Source of the DNA: Phenylobacterium deserti
Lineage (GTDB): Bacteria > Pseudomonadota > Alphaproteobacteria > Caulobacterales > Caulobacteraceae
Assembly: GCA_943332615.1 (NCBI GenBank)
Contig: CALQQB010000027.1
Coordinates: 1 to 51,094, forward strand
Direction: 5' to 3'
Length of the DNA: 51,094 bases
Shown here: piece after piece, positions 43,330-51,094 of the stretch
Numbering within the stretch: position 1 is the first letter of the stretch
Layout of the letters: each line of letters starts with the position of its first letter
Made by a program: the position numbers and the translations under genes
Notes under the pieces: model-generated
Databases searched by the model: none
The model's input: the letters and a program-made list of their open reading frames with translations, nothing else
What the model was told of the DNA's origin: nothing

Positions 43330-43551
43330 ATGATTGCCCTGAAGGTCGAAATGATCGGCGGTCAGGCCGCCGCCGTCCTCACCCCAGAGACCCTGGCCGC
43401 CCTCCATCTCGCGGTCGGCGACACGCTGCGGCTGGACTCCAACGGCGACGGCGCGTTCCACCCTGTCGCCCGCAAGCCCTGGACCGACGATCCGCACGCC
43501 CGGGGCCGGGCCTACCTGCGGCGGTACAACCGGAGCCTTGGGCGGATTTGA
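43330..43551 (+). CDS. AbrB/MazE-like DNA-binding protein, orphan antitoxin copy
   Basis: A 73-aa SpoVT/AbrB-fold protein: IALKVEMIGGQAAAVLTPET and LHLAVGDTLRL match the swapped-hairpin fold of MazE/AbrB antitoxins. GGAGGA precedes the ATG. It lies 54 bases before a second AbrB-like gene with the same architecture, and only that second one directly adjoins the toxin. The first may be a duplicated antitoxin whose toxin was lost, or an extra regulator. It is divergent from thrB. Confidence 0.75.
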   Translation: MIALKVEMIGGQAAAVLTPETLAALHLAVGDTLRLDSNGDGAFHPVARKPWTDDPHARGRAYLRRYNRSLGRI

Positions 43552-43568
43552 GGGCTGGTCGACAAGCG

Positions 43569-43586
43569 TTATAACGTTCGTTATAA
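43569..43586. promoter_or_regulatory. Palindromic operator of the antitoxin-toxin operon
   Basis: A perfect inverted repeat TTATAACG-TT-CGTTATAA lies 19 bases before the second antitoxin start. Because TTATAA is itself palindromic, it also reads as a direct repeat CGTTATAA-CGTT-CGTTATAA. AbrB/MazE proteins autoregulate by binding such sites, and the AT-rich core may overlap the promoter. Confidence 0.75.
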
Positions 43587-43605
43587 TTCCGGCTGGAGGC
43601 CACAG

Positions 43606-43833
43606 ATGATCACACTTAAGCTCACCCAGATTGGCAACTCCGTGGGCGTTGTGCTGCCGAAGGAAACCCTGGCCAAGCTCGGGGTGGAAAAGGGCGATGT
43701 CGTCTATCTGACCGACGCGCCGGGCGGGGAAATGCGGCTCTCGGCCTACAATCCTGGCGTTGCAGAGGAGATCGCCCTCGGCGAAGCCTTCATGGATGAG
43801 TATCGCGACACCTTCCGCGCCCTCGCGAAGTGA
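43606..43833 (+). CDS. AbrB/MazE-type antitoxin
   Basis: A 75-aa antitoxin. The N-terminal AbrB DNA-binding fold (ITLKLTQIGNSVGVVLPKET, LGVEKGDVVYL) is followed by a C-terminal acidic helix (AEEIALGEAFMDEYRDTFRA) that would bind and neutralise Doc. GGAGG lies just upstream. Its stop overlaps the toxin start as GTGA, the usual coupling that keeps antitoxin in excess. It is probably autoregulated through the palindrome at 43569-43586. Confidence 0.9.
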   Translation: MITLKLTQIGNSVGVVLPKETLAKLGVEKGDVVYLTDAPGGEMRLSAYNPGVAEEIALGEAFMDEYRDTFRALAK

Positions 43834-44225
43834 CAGACGAGCCGCGCTGGATCAGCAAAGAGGCGGTGCTGGTTCTACATGACCGGAGCATCGCACTACA
43901 TGGCGGTGCAGCGGGCATGCACAACGAGGGCTTGCTCGACTCGGCGCTCGAACGCCCCGCGAATCATCTGCGATACGAAGGTGAGGCTGATATCTGCGTC
44001 CTCGCCGCGATCTACCTCGTCGCGGTGGCCAGCAATCATCCGTTCACTGACGGCAACAAGCGTGCGGCCTTTCTCGCGGCGGGCCTCTTCCTCCGCCTGA
44101 ACGGTCGCCGCCTGATCGCCGCTCAGGCGGATGCGGCCCGAACCGTTCTGGCCGTCGCCGCGGGCGAGCGCGGTATCGCGCCCTTGGCGGCGTGGATCCG
44201 AATGCGGTCGGAGCCGCTGGCCTAA
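43830..44225 (+). CDS. doc: Doc-family (Fic fold) toxin
   Basis: A 131-aa toxin. The Fic/Doc core is [20 protein letters not shown], matching HxFxDGNKR (about residues 68-76); Doc toxins phosphorylate EF-Tu and stop translation. [20 protein letters not shown] is the typical Doc N-terminal part. The catalytic loop is intact, so the toxin should be active. GTG start overlapping the antitoxin. Its stop overlaps the ispH stop in opposite direction (CTAA). The module sits between ispH and thrB. Confidence 0.92.
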   Translation: MTDEPRWISKEAVLVLHDRSIALHGGAAGMHNEGLLDSALERPANHLRYEGEADICVLAAIYLVAVASNHPFTDGNKRAAFLAAGLFLRLNGRRLIAAQADAARTVLAVAAGERGIAPLAAWIRMRSEPLA

Positions 44226-45163
44226 GCCAGCACCCGCGGCAACTTGAACGTCACTGTCTCGCGCGCCGCGTCCACCTCGTCCACCGACACTTCGAACCGC
44301 TCGCGCAGCTTCGCCAACACGCCCTCGACCAGCACCTCGGGCGCCGAGGCGCCGGCGGTCACGCCCACCCGCCGCACACCCTCCAGCCAGGCGAAATCCA
44401 GCCCATCTGCGTCGTCGATCAGATAGGCCCGCGCGCCCGACCTCCGCCCGACCTCCGCCAGCCGCACCGAGTTGGACGAATTGGCGCTGCCCAGCACCAG
44501 CAGCACCTCGGTCCCCGACGCGATCACCTTCACCGCGTCCTGGCGGTTGGTGGTGGCGTAGCAGATGTCTTCCTTGTGCGGCGCGGCGATGTCCGGGAAC
44601 CGGGCCCGGAGCGCGGCGACGATATCGGCTGTGTCATCCACCGACAGCGTAGTCTGGGTCACGAACGCCACATTGGCCGGATCGCGCGGCGTGAAGGCCT
44701 GGGCATCGGCCACCGTCTCGATGAGCGCCACCGCGCCGTCCGGCAGCTGGCCCATCGTCCCCACCACCTCCGGGTGGCCGGCGTGGCCGATCAAGACGAT
44801 CTCGCGCTTGGCGTCGTAGTGGCGCTGGGCCTCCACATGCACCTTCGAGACCAGCGGGCAGGTGGCGTCGAGGTAGAGCATCTTGCGCGCCCTGGCCTCG
44901 GCCGGCACCGCCTTGGGTACGCCGTGGGCCGAGAACACCACCGGCCGGTCCACCGGACAGTCCTCCAGTTCCTCGACGAACACCGCGCCCAGGGCCTTCA
45001 GCCGGTCCACCACATGGCGGTTGTGGACGATCTCGTGGCGCACATAGACCGGCGCGCCATACTTCTCGATCGCCCGCTCGACGATCTGGATCGCCCGGTC
45101 CACCCCGGCGCAGAAACCTCGCGGGCTGGCGAGCATGACGGTGAGGGGCGGGCGGCTACTCAT
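44222..45163 (-). CDS. ispH: 4-hydroxy-3-methylbut-2-enyl diphosphate reductase
   Basis: A 313-aa iron-sulfur enzyme making IPP and DMAPP in the last step of the MEP isoprenoid pathway. The cluster ligands are Cys18 ([13 protein letters not shown]), Cys102 ([12 protein letters not shown]) and Cys201 ([11 protein letters not shown]). [12 protein letters not shown] and [10 protein letters not shown] contribute substrate-binding residues. It reads towards thrB and rnhA on the same strand but is separated from thrB by the oppositely oriented toxin-antitoxin module. Confidence 0.97.
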   Translation of the reverse strand: MSSRPPLTVMLASPRGFCAGVDRAIQIVERAIEKYGAPVYVRHEIVHNRHVVDRLKALGAVFVEELEDCPVDRPVVFSAHGVPKAVPAEARARKMLYLDATCPLVSKVHVEAQRHYDAKREIVLIGHAGHPEVVGTMGQLPDGAVALIETVADAQAFTPRDPANVAFVTQTTLSVDDTADIVAALRARFPDIAAPHKEDICYATTNRQDAVKVIASGTEVLLVLGSANSSNSVRLAEVGRRSGARAYLIDDADGLDFAWLEGVRRVGVTAGASAPEVLVEGVLAKLRERFEVSVDEVDAARETVTFKLPRVLA

Positions 45164-45348
45164 GCGGCGGAACCTAGTGCCGCGCGGCCGTCACCGCCAG
45201 CGGGCAGCATGTTCGGCAGACTTTGCAGGCGACGGACCTGCGCCAAGTGGCGCATGTCCCAGGGCCGCGTTGCCGCCACACTCCTCAGGCTGTACTTAGG
45301 GCCTGACTCCGCGACGTCCTCGCGGCCCTTCCTTTCGGGACGCCTAGC

Positions 45349-46032
45349 ATGCGCCGCCATCAACTCCTCATCGCCGCCCTGATCGCGGCCTTCGCCGTGC
45401 CATCGGCCACCGCCTACGCCCAGGGCCGCCGCGATCCCGACGCCGACGCCCGCAAGCAGCAGGAAGAGGCCTCCAAGAAGAAGAAGCGCTCGGAGGAGTG
45501 GGGCGACAACCAAGCCCCGCTGCAGGCCCTGCGCAACGCCGGCCCCTGCCCGTTCGTGAAGAGCCTCTACGACGCCGCCCGCTATGTGGAGTTCAAGGAC
45601 AACCGCGAGGCCTCTGCGAACGTCGGCTGGTCCGGCGAGATCCAGGGCATTTCCGCCGGTTGCCAGTACAAGGACGACAAGCCGATCGAGGTGACCCTGC
45701 AGGTCCTCTTCGAGCTGGGAAAGGGCCCGCAGGCCACCGGCCGTGAGAAGACCTACCACTACTGGATCGCGGTGACCGACCGGAACAAGGCCATCCTCGC
45801 CAAGCAGGAGTTCGACCTGACCGTGAAGTTCCCGGAGGGCCAGGACCGGGTCTACATCACCGAGAACATCGGCCAGATCGTCATCCCGCGCGCCAGCATC
45901 GCCACGTCCGGCTCCAACTTCGAGGTGCTGGTGGGCTTTGACGTCACCCCGCAGATGGCCGCCTTCAACCGCGACGGCAAGCGGTTCCGCCTGAACGTCG
46001 GACAGGCCGCGAGCAACACGCCGAACCCATGA
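45349..46032 (+). CDS. Secreted hypothetical protein upstream of argS
   Basis: A 227-aa protein with a signal peptide (about 1-25; [20 protein letters not shown]), a short charged Lys/Glu stretch (about 35-50; [12 protein letters not shown]) and a globular domain with two conserved Cys ([14 protein letters not shown] and [13 protein letters not shown]) and beta-rich end. Similar proteins are found beside argS in Caulobacterales; function unknown, presumably periplasmic. It overlaps argS by 4 bases, so translation is coupled. The 185-base gap before it holds the divergent promoters for it and ispH. Confidence 0.8.
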   Translation: MRRHQLLIAALIAAFAVPSATAYAQGRRDPDADARKQQEEASKKKKRSEEWGDNQAPLQALRNAGPCPFVKSLYDAARYVEFKDNREASANVGWSGEIQGISAGCQYKDDKPIEVTLQVLFELGKGPQATGREKTYHYWIAVTDRNKAILAKQEFDLTVKFPEGQDRVYITENIGQIVIPRASIATSGSNFEVLVGFDVTPQMAAFNRDGKRFRLNVGQAASNTPNP

Positions 46033-47840
46033 GCGATCTGAAGCGGGCGCTGGGCGAGGCGGTGCAGGCCGCCTTTGCCGCCCTTGGCGCGCCTCCCGAA
46101 CTGGGCCGGGTGACGCCCTCCGACCGGCCCGATCTCGCCGACTTCCAGTCCAATGGCGCGCTCGCCGCGGCCAAGCGGCTGGGCAAGAACCCGCGCGAGA
46201 TCGCCGCCGCCGTGGCCGAGACGCTGGCCGGCGATCCGCGCCTGGCCAGCGTGGAGATCGCGGGCCCGGGCTTCATCAACCTGAAGGTCGCCGACGCCAC
46301 GCTGAGCGACCGCGCCAACGCCATCGCCGCCGACCCGCGCGCCGGGGCCGACCCTGTCGTCAGCCCCCGCCGCGTGATCGTCGACTACGGCGGCCCCAAC
46401 GTCGCCAAGCCGATGCACGTGGGCCACCTGCGCGCCTCGATCATCGGCGAGAGCATCAAGCGCATCTACCGCTTCCGCGGCGACGAGGTGGTCGGCGACG
46501 CCCACTTCGGCGACTGGGGCTACCAGATGGGCCTGCTGATCGGCGCCGTCATGGACGAGCACCCCGATATCGCCGCCCTGGTCGAGAGCCTGGACGACGA
46601 GGCCGCGGCGATCCCCGAGGCCTTCCACAGGGTCGCCCTGGCCGACCTGGACCGGCTCTACCCGCAGGCCGCGGCCAGGGGGAAGCAGGATCCCGCCTAC
46701 CGCGACCGCGCCCGCAAGCTCACCGCCGACCTGCAGAACCACCGGCCCGGCTGCTACGTCCTGTGGCGCCATTTCCGCGATGTGACCCAGGTGGCGCTGG
46801 CCCGCGACTTCCACGCCCTGGGCGTCGATTTCGACTGGTGGAAGGGCGAGAGCGACGCCGACGCGCTGATCGCGCCGATGGTGGCCGAACTGGAGGCCAA
46901 GGGCCTGTTGGTCGACGATCAGGGCGCCCGGATCATCCGCGTCGACCGCAACGGCGAGACCCGGCCGAAGAAGCTGGCGGACGGGACGGTCATCGCCGCG
47001 CCCTATCCCGATCCCCTGCTGGTGGTGTCCTCCGAGGGGTCGGCCATGTACGGCACGACCGACCTCGCCACCATCCTGGACCGCAAGCGGGTCTTCGATC
47101 CGCACCATGTCATCTACTGCGTCGATCAGCGCCAGGCCGACCACTTCGAGATTGTGTTCCGCGCCGCCTGCCTCGCCGGCTATGCGACCGAGGGCCAGTT
47201 GGAGCACATCGGCTTCGGCACTATGAACGGCGCCGACGGCAAGCCCTTCAAGACCCGCGAGGGCGGTGTTTTGAAATTGAACGATCTCATCGAGATGGCC
47301 CGCAACAAGGCCCGCGAGCGCCTCCACGAGGCTGGCCTGGGCGAGAACCTGCCGGCCGACGCGTTCGAGGACATCGCCGGCAAGGTCGCCGTCGCGGCCC
47401 TGAAGTTCGCCGACCTGCAGAACTTCCGCGGCACGTCCTACGTCTTCGACCTCGACCGTTTCACCAGCTTCGAGGGCAAGACCGGCCCCTACCTGCTGTA
47501 CCAGGCCGTGCGGGTGAAGAGCCTGCTGCGCCGCGCCGCCGCGGAGGGCGCCGAGGCCGGCCTCGTCACCGTCGCCGAGCCGGCCGAACGCGACCTTGTC
47601 CTCACCCTGGACGCCTTCGACGCCGCCCTGACCGAGGCCTACGACAAGAAGGCCCCCAACGCGCTGGCCGAACACGCCTATCGCCTGAGCCAGGCCTTCT
47701 CGCGCTTCTACGCCGCCTGCCCGATCATGACGGCGGCCCCGGAAACCCGCGCCAGCCGCCTCACCATGGCCGCCACGGCGCTGCGCCAGCTCGAGACCGC
47801 CCTCGACCTGCTAGGCATCGCTACGCCCGAGCGGATGTAG
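46029..47840 (+). CDS. argS: Arginyl-tRNA synthetase
   Basis: A 603-aa class I synthetase charging tRNA(Arg). It has an N-terminal additional domain (about 1-105), the HIGH-type motif [36 protein letters not shown], and [18 protein letters not shown]; the KMSKS region reads [15 protein letters not shown], the relaxed form usual in ArgRS. The C-terminal DALR anticodon domain ends with a Met-rich helix set. The length is normal. The upstream secreted-protein gene overlaps its ATG by 4 bases. Confidence 0.97.
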   Translation: MSDLKRALGEAVQAAFAALGAPPELGRVTPSDRPDLADFQSNGALAAAKRLGKNPREIAAAVAETLAGDPRLASVEIAGPGFINLKVADATLSDRANAIAADPRAGADPVVSPRRVIVDYGGPNVAKPMHVGHLRASIIGESIKRIYRFRGDEVVGDAHFGDWGYQMGLLIGAVMDEHPDIAALVESLDDEAAAIPEAFHRVALADLDRLYPQAAARGKQDPAYRDRARKLTADLQNHRPGCYVLWRHFRDVTQVALARDFHALGVDFDWWKGESDADALIAPMVAELEAKGLLVDDQGARIIRVDRNGETRPKKLADGTVIAAPYPDPLLVVSSEGSAMYGTTDLATILDRKRVFDPHHVIYCVDQRQADHFEIVFRAACLAGYATEGQLEHIGFGTMNGADGKPFKTREGGVLKLNDLIEMARNKARERLHEAGLGENLPADAFEDIAGKVAVAALKFADLQNFRGTSYVFDLDRFTSFEGKTGPYLLYQAVRVKSLLRRAAAEGAEAGLVTVAEPAERDLVLTLDAFDAALTEAYDKKAPNALAEHAYRLSQAFSRFYAACPIMTAAPETRASRLTMAATALRQLETALDLLGIATPERM

Positions 47841-47863
47841 TCCGCCCGGGCGCGGGGATCACT

Positions 47864-48238
47864 TCACATCCGGTGCAGCGCGCACAGCTTGTTGCCGTCC
47901 GGATCGCGCAGGTAGGCCAGGTACATCTTGCCCATGCCGCCTTCGCGCACGCCCGGAGGATCCTCGCAGGTCGTGCCGCCCGCCGCCACGCCGGCCGCAT
48001 GCCACGCATCCGCCTGCTCCGAGTTCGCGCAGGCAAAGCCGATGGTGCCGCCGTTGGGCGCCGTCGCCGGCTCGCCGTTGATCGGCTTCGACACCGAGAA
48101 CACGCCGGTGGGCGTGCGGTAGAAGATCCGGTGGCCGTCCACCATCGCCGGCGCCACGCCCAACGCGCCCAGCACCTTGTCGTAGAACGCCTTGGCGCGA
48201 TCCAAGTCGTTGGTCCCGACCATGATATGCGAAAACAT
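47864..48238 (-). CDS. VOC family protein (glyoxalase/dioxygenase fold)
   Basis: A 124-aa single-domain VOC protein: MFSHIMVGTNDLDRAKAFYD at the start, GVFSVSKPINGEPATAPNGG in the middle, and MYLAYLRDPDGNKLCALHRM at the end with the usual DPDGN turn and metal-type Glu/His positions partly kept. GGAGG precedes ATG 48238. It is convergent with argS (23 bases). Members include lyase, isomerase and resistance proteins; no specific substrate can be assigned. Confidence 0.87.
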   Translation of the reverse strand: MFSHIMVGTNDLDRAKAFYDKVLGALGVAPAMVDGHRIFYRTPTGVFSVSKPINGEPATAPNGGTIGFACANSEQADAWHAAGVAAGGTTCEDPPGVREGGMGKMYLAYLRDPDGNKLCALHRM

Positions 48239-48340
48239 CGTGTGTCCTCCCTGACCCACGGCGCCGAACCGGCGCCTCCGAAGCAGCGCAGATGGGGGAA
48301 GATCGCGCCGCTGGCAATGGCCACCCGCAAGGCCGTGGCC

Positions 48341-48727
48341 CTAGTTCGGCAACGCCTCCAGCTCGGCGCGCTGTTTCTTCGTCAGCCCCGCGCGAACCAG
48401 CGCGTACGACCCCGCCGCCAGCCGTTCGATCTCCTTGGCCGGCACATCGGCATCGAGATCCACGGCGATCCAGAACCGGCGGTCCAGGTGCGACCGATGC
48501 CCGACTCCCGCGTACTGCTCGCGCAACACCTCGGCCAGGTGCGGATCGCATTTCAGGATCACATTCTCCGCGCCGCGGACATTCAGGATGGCGAACATCT
48601 TCCCCATCACCTTGAACAGGATCACCAGCGGCGTGGACCCCCGCGCCGCCGTCATCGGCTCGCCTACCGCCCCGGGCATGGCCTCGAGCACGGCCTTCAG
48701 GGCCTCGGTGCGTGGCGGAAGGATCAT
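48341..48727 (-). CDS. YjbR/MmcQ family protein
   Basis: A 128-aa CyaY-like-fold protein: FKVMGKMFAILNVRGAENVI, the core ILKCDPHLAEVLREQYAGV, and RRFWIAVDLDADVPAKEIER with SYALVRAGLTKKQR at the end. The family is called a MmcQ-like DNA-binding protein, but evidence for function is thin. It lies between VOC and TraB/GumN genes on the same strand with gaps of about 100 and 60 bases. Complete, normal length. Confidence 0.87.
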   Translation of the reverse strand: MILPPRTEALKAVLEAMPGAVGEPMTAARGSTPLVILFKVMGKMFAILNVRGAENVILKCDPHLAEVLREQYAGVGHRSHLDRRFWIAVDLDADVPAKEIERLAAGSYALVRAGLTKKQRAELEALPN

Positions 48728-48787
48728 CCCGTGGCGCTCCCCTGCGACGGAGGCGAACCTAGCGGGAGGCGGGGGCGTCGCCCAGCC

Positions 48788-49741
48788 TCACCGCACGGCG
48801 GGACCGTCCACGTCCAGCCCTGTCGCCTCCAGTTGCTCAATCACCCCGCCCTTGGCGATCAGCTGGCGCAGTCGCACCATGGCCACCGCCTTGCCGGGCC
48901 GCTCCAGTTCTGCGGCGATCGCGGCGGCCTGGTCCTCAATCCCCTGGCGCCACACCTCCGGCCCGCCGGACACCGCCAGGAAACACTTTTCGATACCGCG
49001 CGGTGCCTTCAGCGCGGCCCCGACATCACCCCGCGCCCAGCCCTGGGCGGCCGCGTTCGCCGGCTCCAGGCCGGCCTCGATGTCGTCCATCGCCGCCGAG
49101 AGGCAGGCGGTCTGCACGTCCAGGGTCAGGCCGGCCTTGAACTCTTTCAACACCGGCGCGGCGTCGCGCTTCACGGTCTCGCGCTCCCGCACCTTCAGTT
49201 TGCGGGCCGTGCGTCGCACGTCGTCCTGCGGATCCCGTCCGCGCGGCCCATCCCGGCTGTCGCCGATCAGGATGAAGCCCGCCACCATCGGCCCCCAACC
49301 CTTGTAGTGGCCGGCGTCCTTGCCGGCCTTCTCACGGGCCGCCACGAACCGGACGCGCAGAGGCTCGGGCAGATCGTCCTCCATTTCACCCTTCTGCCGC
49401 AGGCTGCGTCGCAGAGAGAGCAGCAGGCCCAGCGTCTTGAACGACAGGCTCATCCGATACGCGCGTCCGCCGCCGATCAGGGCGTTCGAACCCTTGAGCC
49501 GGCGCCGCAGGCCCGCCTGGTCCCAGATCAGCCCCGGCGGCAACGCCCCATCCGGCAGGGCCAGGATGTAGACCGTGGTGTCGTCGTCCGAGACCCGCCA
49601 CCACGCCGGCCCCGCGTCGCGAGCCACCACCACGAACTCCTCGACCACCGTGGCCTCGGGATCGGCCAACGGCGGCGACTGGGCCGCCGCCGATCCGGCG
49701 ACCGCCAGGGCCGTCAACGCCACGCAACAGATCCGCTTCAT
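48788..49741 (-). CDS. TraB/GumN family protein, secreted
   Basis: A 317-aa protein with signal peptide (about 1-21; ICCVALTALAVAGSAAAQ) and a TraB/GumN domain: AWWRVSDDDTTVYILALPDG, LKGSNALIGGGRAY, and a helical C-terminal half with AMDDIEAGLEPANAAAQGWA and the ending ERPGKAVAMVRLRQLI. The classical GxxH motif of the family is changed (ILALPDGALP where GTIHLLP-like sequence is usual), so peptidase activity is doubtful. The longer frame to 49987 is not supported. Function unknown. Confidence 0.78.
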   Translation of the reverse strand: MKRICCVALTALAVAGSAAAQSPPLADPEATVVEEFVVVARDAGPAWWRVSDDDTTVYILALPDGALPPGLIWDQAGLRRRLKGSNALIGGGRAYRMSLSFKTLGLLLSLRRSLRQKGEMEDDLPEPLRVRFVAAREKAGKDAGHYKGWGPMVAGFILIGDSRDGPRGRDPQDDVRRTARKLKVRERETVKRDAAPVLKEFKAGLTLDVQTACLSAAMDDIEAGLEPANAAAQGWARGDVGAALKAPRGIEKCFLAVSGGPEVWRQGIEDQAAAIAAELERPGKAVAMVRLRQLIAKGGVIEQLEATGLDVDGPAVR

Positions 49742-49983
49742 TTCGCCCCCGCCCATCCGACCATCATGGATCGGCGACAGCCGTGGCGAAAGCTTGGCCG
49801 CGGGCCAGGCAAAACCCCGATCGGAGCCCGCTAGAGCCGCGCCGTCTGCAGGCCGCCAAACAACCAGAGCAGCAGCAGGACAAGGATGATGATGAGGATG
49901 AGGGGCGCTTGCCACCTGTTCGGTTCTTACCGCCAAAGCGGCGAAGTGCCCTCTCAACGGCTCGGCTTTCCTGGGCCCGACAT

Positions 49984-50292
49984 TCACGCCGGCTCGTAGG
50001 TCACGGCGAACACGTCCGGCTTGCAGGCATAGACCTCGCCCTTCACGCCGCGAATGATCCAGTCGCCGGGGGTCCCGGTGAGCTTCCCTTCCAGGGTCTG
50101 GATGATCAGGAACGGCGGCGTCAGAGGATGCCCCTCCAGGCGCTCGCGGCAGATGAACACGTCACCATCGCGACAGGCGTCGGCCAGCCAGGGGTTCATC
50201 TGCAGAACCGTCTCTGGCCAGCCGTCCCGCGCCACCCTTTCCGAGAAATGCACCGCATCGATGACGACCGGCTTCTTCCTGAACTTACCCAT
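49984..50292 (-). CDS. Phage-type small protein
   Basis: A 102-aa protein starting MGKFRKKPVVIDAVHF and ending PGDWIIRGVKGEVYACKPDV plus FAVTYEPA. This beginning and end are typical of small proteins in many tailed-phage and prophage genomes, where the function is unknown. GGAG lies 5 bases before the ATG. No other phage genes are in the window, so it is either an isolated remnant or a domesticated gene. The 240 bases upstream of TraB (49742-49983) that follow it hold no convincing gene. Confidence 0.75.
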   Translation of the reverse strand: MGKFRKKPVVIDAVHFSERVARDGWPETVLQMNPWLADACRDGDVFICRERLEGHPLTPPFLIIQTLEGKLTGTPGDWIIRGVKGEVYACKPDVFAVTYEPA

Positions 50293-50375
50293 CCACACTC
50301 CGCGACCCTTGAAGCGTCGCCGACTTGGACAGACCTGACAATAGGGTGCGATGCTCAGCGGATGGAGACTCAGAC

Positions 50376-50645
50376 GTGACGGCGAACGATCTGGCCTGCG
50401 ACCTGGAGTGGTGGCGCGCGAACCGGCACACGCCGGCCGCCGACACCGCCACCCCCGACGACGCCACCCTGCGCGACCTGCTGGCCCGGCTCAGAGCCTG
50501 GAAGGTCCAGCACGACGAGGACCGCGCTCAGCAACCCGGCCCCTTCCTGAAGATGGCCTGGGACGGAGTGTTCGGCGACGAGGACGAGCGGGTCGCCGAG
50601 GCGATCCGCCAGATCGAGGATGCGCTGGCCACGCCCCGCGACTGA
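50376..50645 (+). CDS. Small hypothetical protein
   Basis: An 89-aa acidic protein: LACDLEWWRANRHTPAADTA, then a helical middle (LRDLLARLRAWKVQHDEDR) and end (DEDERVAEAIRQIEDALATP). I chose GTG 50376, with GGAG 9 bases upstream; a TTG at 50325 would extend it by 17 residues of lower quality. It is divergent from the phage-type gene. No family recognised. Confidence 0.55.
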   Translation: MTANDLACDLEWWRANRHTPAADTATPDDATLRDLLARLRAWKVQHDEDRAQQPGPFLKMAWDGVFGDEDERVAEAIRQIEDALATPRD

Positions 50646-50677
50646 AGCCACGCGCCACACCGCCGGCGCGACGCGCG

Positions 50678-50857
50678 TCAGGTCAAACCCGCGCCGGCGC
50701 TGCTCACCAGCCAGACGATCGCGATCCCGGCGATCGCCAGAACCGTCCCGATCCCCAGCACCCAGCGGATGTGGCCCGTCTTCTGGCCACCGCTCGCCGC
50801 GGTCACCTCGATCGTCTCGCCGTCCCCTGCGGGGTTCAAGTTCGGATTATTTGTCAT
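50678..50857 (-). CDS. Small single-pass membrane protein, 59 aa
   Basis: An open frame from ATG 50857 to TGA 50678. The first 28 residues are polar (MTNNPNLNPAGDGETIEVTA), followed by GHIRWVLGIG and one hydrophobic helix (about residues 32-52). Topology is probably N-terminus in the cytoplasm with a short outside tail. It converges on the 89-aa gene. Function unrecognised; the clear amphipathic layout and complete frame argue that it is real. Confidence 0.6.
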   Translation of the reverse strand: MTNNPNLNPAGDGETIEVTAASGGQKTGHIRWVLGIGTVLAIAGIAIVWLVSSAGAGLT

Positions 50858-50903
50858 GCGGACTCAATGCTTCCCCGAGCGAATGGATGCACCGCCCGCC
50901 TCC

Positions 50904-50944
50904 TCCCCTCCCCCCGTGAGCGCAGCGAACGGAGAGGGAGGGGA
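50904..50944. repeat. Intergenic palindrome at IS boundary
   Basis: TCCCCTCCC (50904-50912) pairs perfectly with GGGAGGGGA (50936-50944), with further CCGT/ACGG pairing inside. It resembles the CCCTCCCC-type intergenic repeat at 158-248. The insertion sequence begins immediately after it, so this repeat may have been the insertion target. Confidence 0.5.
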
Positions 50945-50945
50945 T

Positions 50946-51094
50946 TGTCCTGACCGGATAGAGGGGTGACGGAATCGACCGGAAGGATGGGTGACAGTTC
51001 TCTGTCGGTAGGGGGACCTGCCGATGCCTTGGTTGGAGAGCTGCGCCATGGATCAGCGCGTGGGGTTCATTGCCGATTGGCTGAGCGGGCTATG
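50946..51094 (+). mobile_element. Left end of an IS481-like insertion sequence (cut by window edge)
   Basis: The end begins TGTCCTGACCGG at 50946. It has two 21-bp direct repeats, 50952-50972 and 50977-50997 (17 of 21 identical; GACCGGA...GGGTGAC), as expected for transposase-binding sites in this IS type, and leads into a transposase start. The right end and target duplication are outside the window, so the exact boundary is inferred. Confidence 0.65.
51024..51094 (+). CDS. IS481-family-like transposase, N-terminal fragment
   Basis: The first 23 codons, reading MPWLESCAMDQRVGFIADWL, are inside the window. A start with MPW..., then MDQR and a helix, is typical of IS481/IS3-superfamily integrases that continue into a CxxxGISRKTGYKW helix-turn-helix. 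The fragment is too short to show that domain or the DDE residues. The reading is in frame to the window end, so the gene is probably intact beyond it. Confidence 0.65.
   Translation, partial: MPWLESCAMDQRVGFIADWLSGL

Noticed and set aside
46763..49834. A 1023-codon open frame on the plus strand
   Set aside because: It overlaps argS in another frame and then runs antisense through the VOC, YjbR and TraB genes. It is Arg/Pro/His-rich with no domain; a GC-rich shadow frame.
49831..49926. A hydrophobic minus-strand frame reading LILIIILVLLLLWLFGG
   Set aside because: It looks like a small membrane protein, but there is no ATG, GTG or TTG between the upstream in-frame TAA (49927-49929) and the helix, so it cannot be called as a gene.
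1..51094. tRNA, rRNA, CRISPR arrays or a known riboswitch
   Set aside because: Reading both strands by eye showed no cloverleaf with anticodon arm, no rRNA-like conserved segments, no regularly spaced direct repeats and no recognised riboswitch core.

Overview
The window is GC-rich and densely coded on both strands, with many 4-base start/stop overlaps (ATGA and, unusually often, GTGA). The gene content (TonB-dependent receptor, UrcA protein, DUF1285 protein, an ispH/thrB/rnhA neighbourhood, many GTG starts) suggests an alphaproteobacterium of the Caulobacterales, probably close to Phenylobacterium or Caulobacter. That placement is inferred from gene families, not from a marker gene. No rRNA, tRNA or CRISPR array was found.

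Left part (1-11.7 kb): the 3' end of an aldehyde dehydrogenase, a nitrilase-family amidohydrolase, an IorA/IorB-type molybdenum hydroxylase pair, NhaA, a carboxymuconolactone decarboxylase-family protein with an SDR, SelO, a DMT exporter, GluQRS, a TetR regulator and an HNH endonuclease. Two tiny membrane-protein genes (33 and 35 codons) lie between them.

Catabolic part (11.8-23.9 kb), the most interesting stretch. First comes a probable 2-aminoethylphosphonate module: TonB-dependent receptor, PhnX, a TIGR03364-like FAD amine oxidase and a DUF5690 MFS-like permease. Next is a TetR gene divergent from a haloalkane dehalogenase-DUF1330 pair, and then an opposing operon of sulfatase, second dehalogenase, small membrane protein and lipoprotein formylglycine-generating enzyme. 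The same imperfect palindrome (TGGCAC-N5-GTGTCA, AT-rich flanks) stands in front of both dehalogenase operons. They therefore look like one TetR-controlled regulon for a sulfated and/or halogenated substrate.

Middle (23.9-31.7 kb): a histidine kinase/response regulator pair with a Spy/CpxP-like periplasmic protein upstream, a repeat-containing secreted protein, then DUF1285-NUDIX-CCA tRNA nucleotidyltransferase overlapping head to tail, a GNAT protein and an internally duplicated UrcA protein. A two-hairpin intergenic repeat of about 105 bp sits directly before the response regulator, and a second copy lies at 38.1 kb.

Right part (32-51.1 kb): MFS transporter and SDR, two GNATs behind another SDR, an MBL hydrolase, a serine hydrolase, an M20 peptidase, a degenerate RNase H-like protein, MarR, RnhA, ThrB, an AbrB-AbrB-Doc toxin-antitoxin cluster wedged before IspH, a secreted protein with ArgS, VOC, YjbR and TraB/GumN proteins, a phage-type small protein, small unknowns, and the left end of an IS481-like insertion sequence cut by the window edge.
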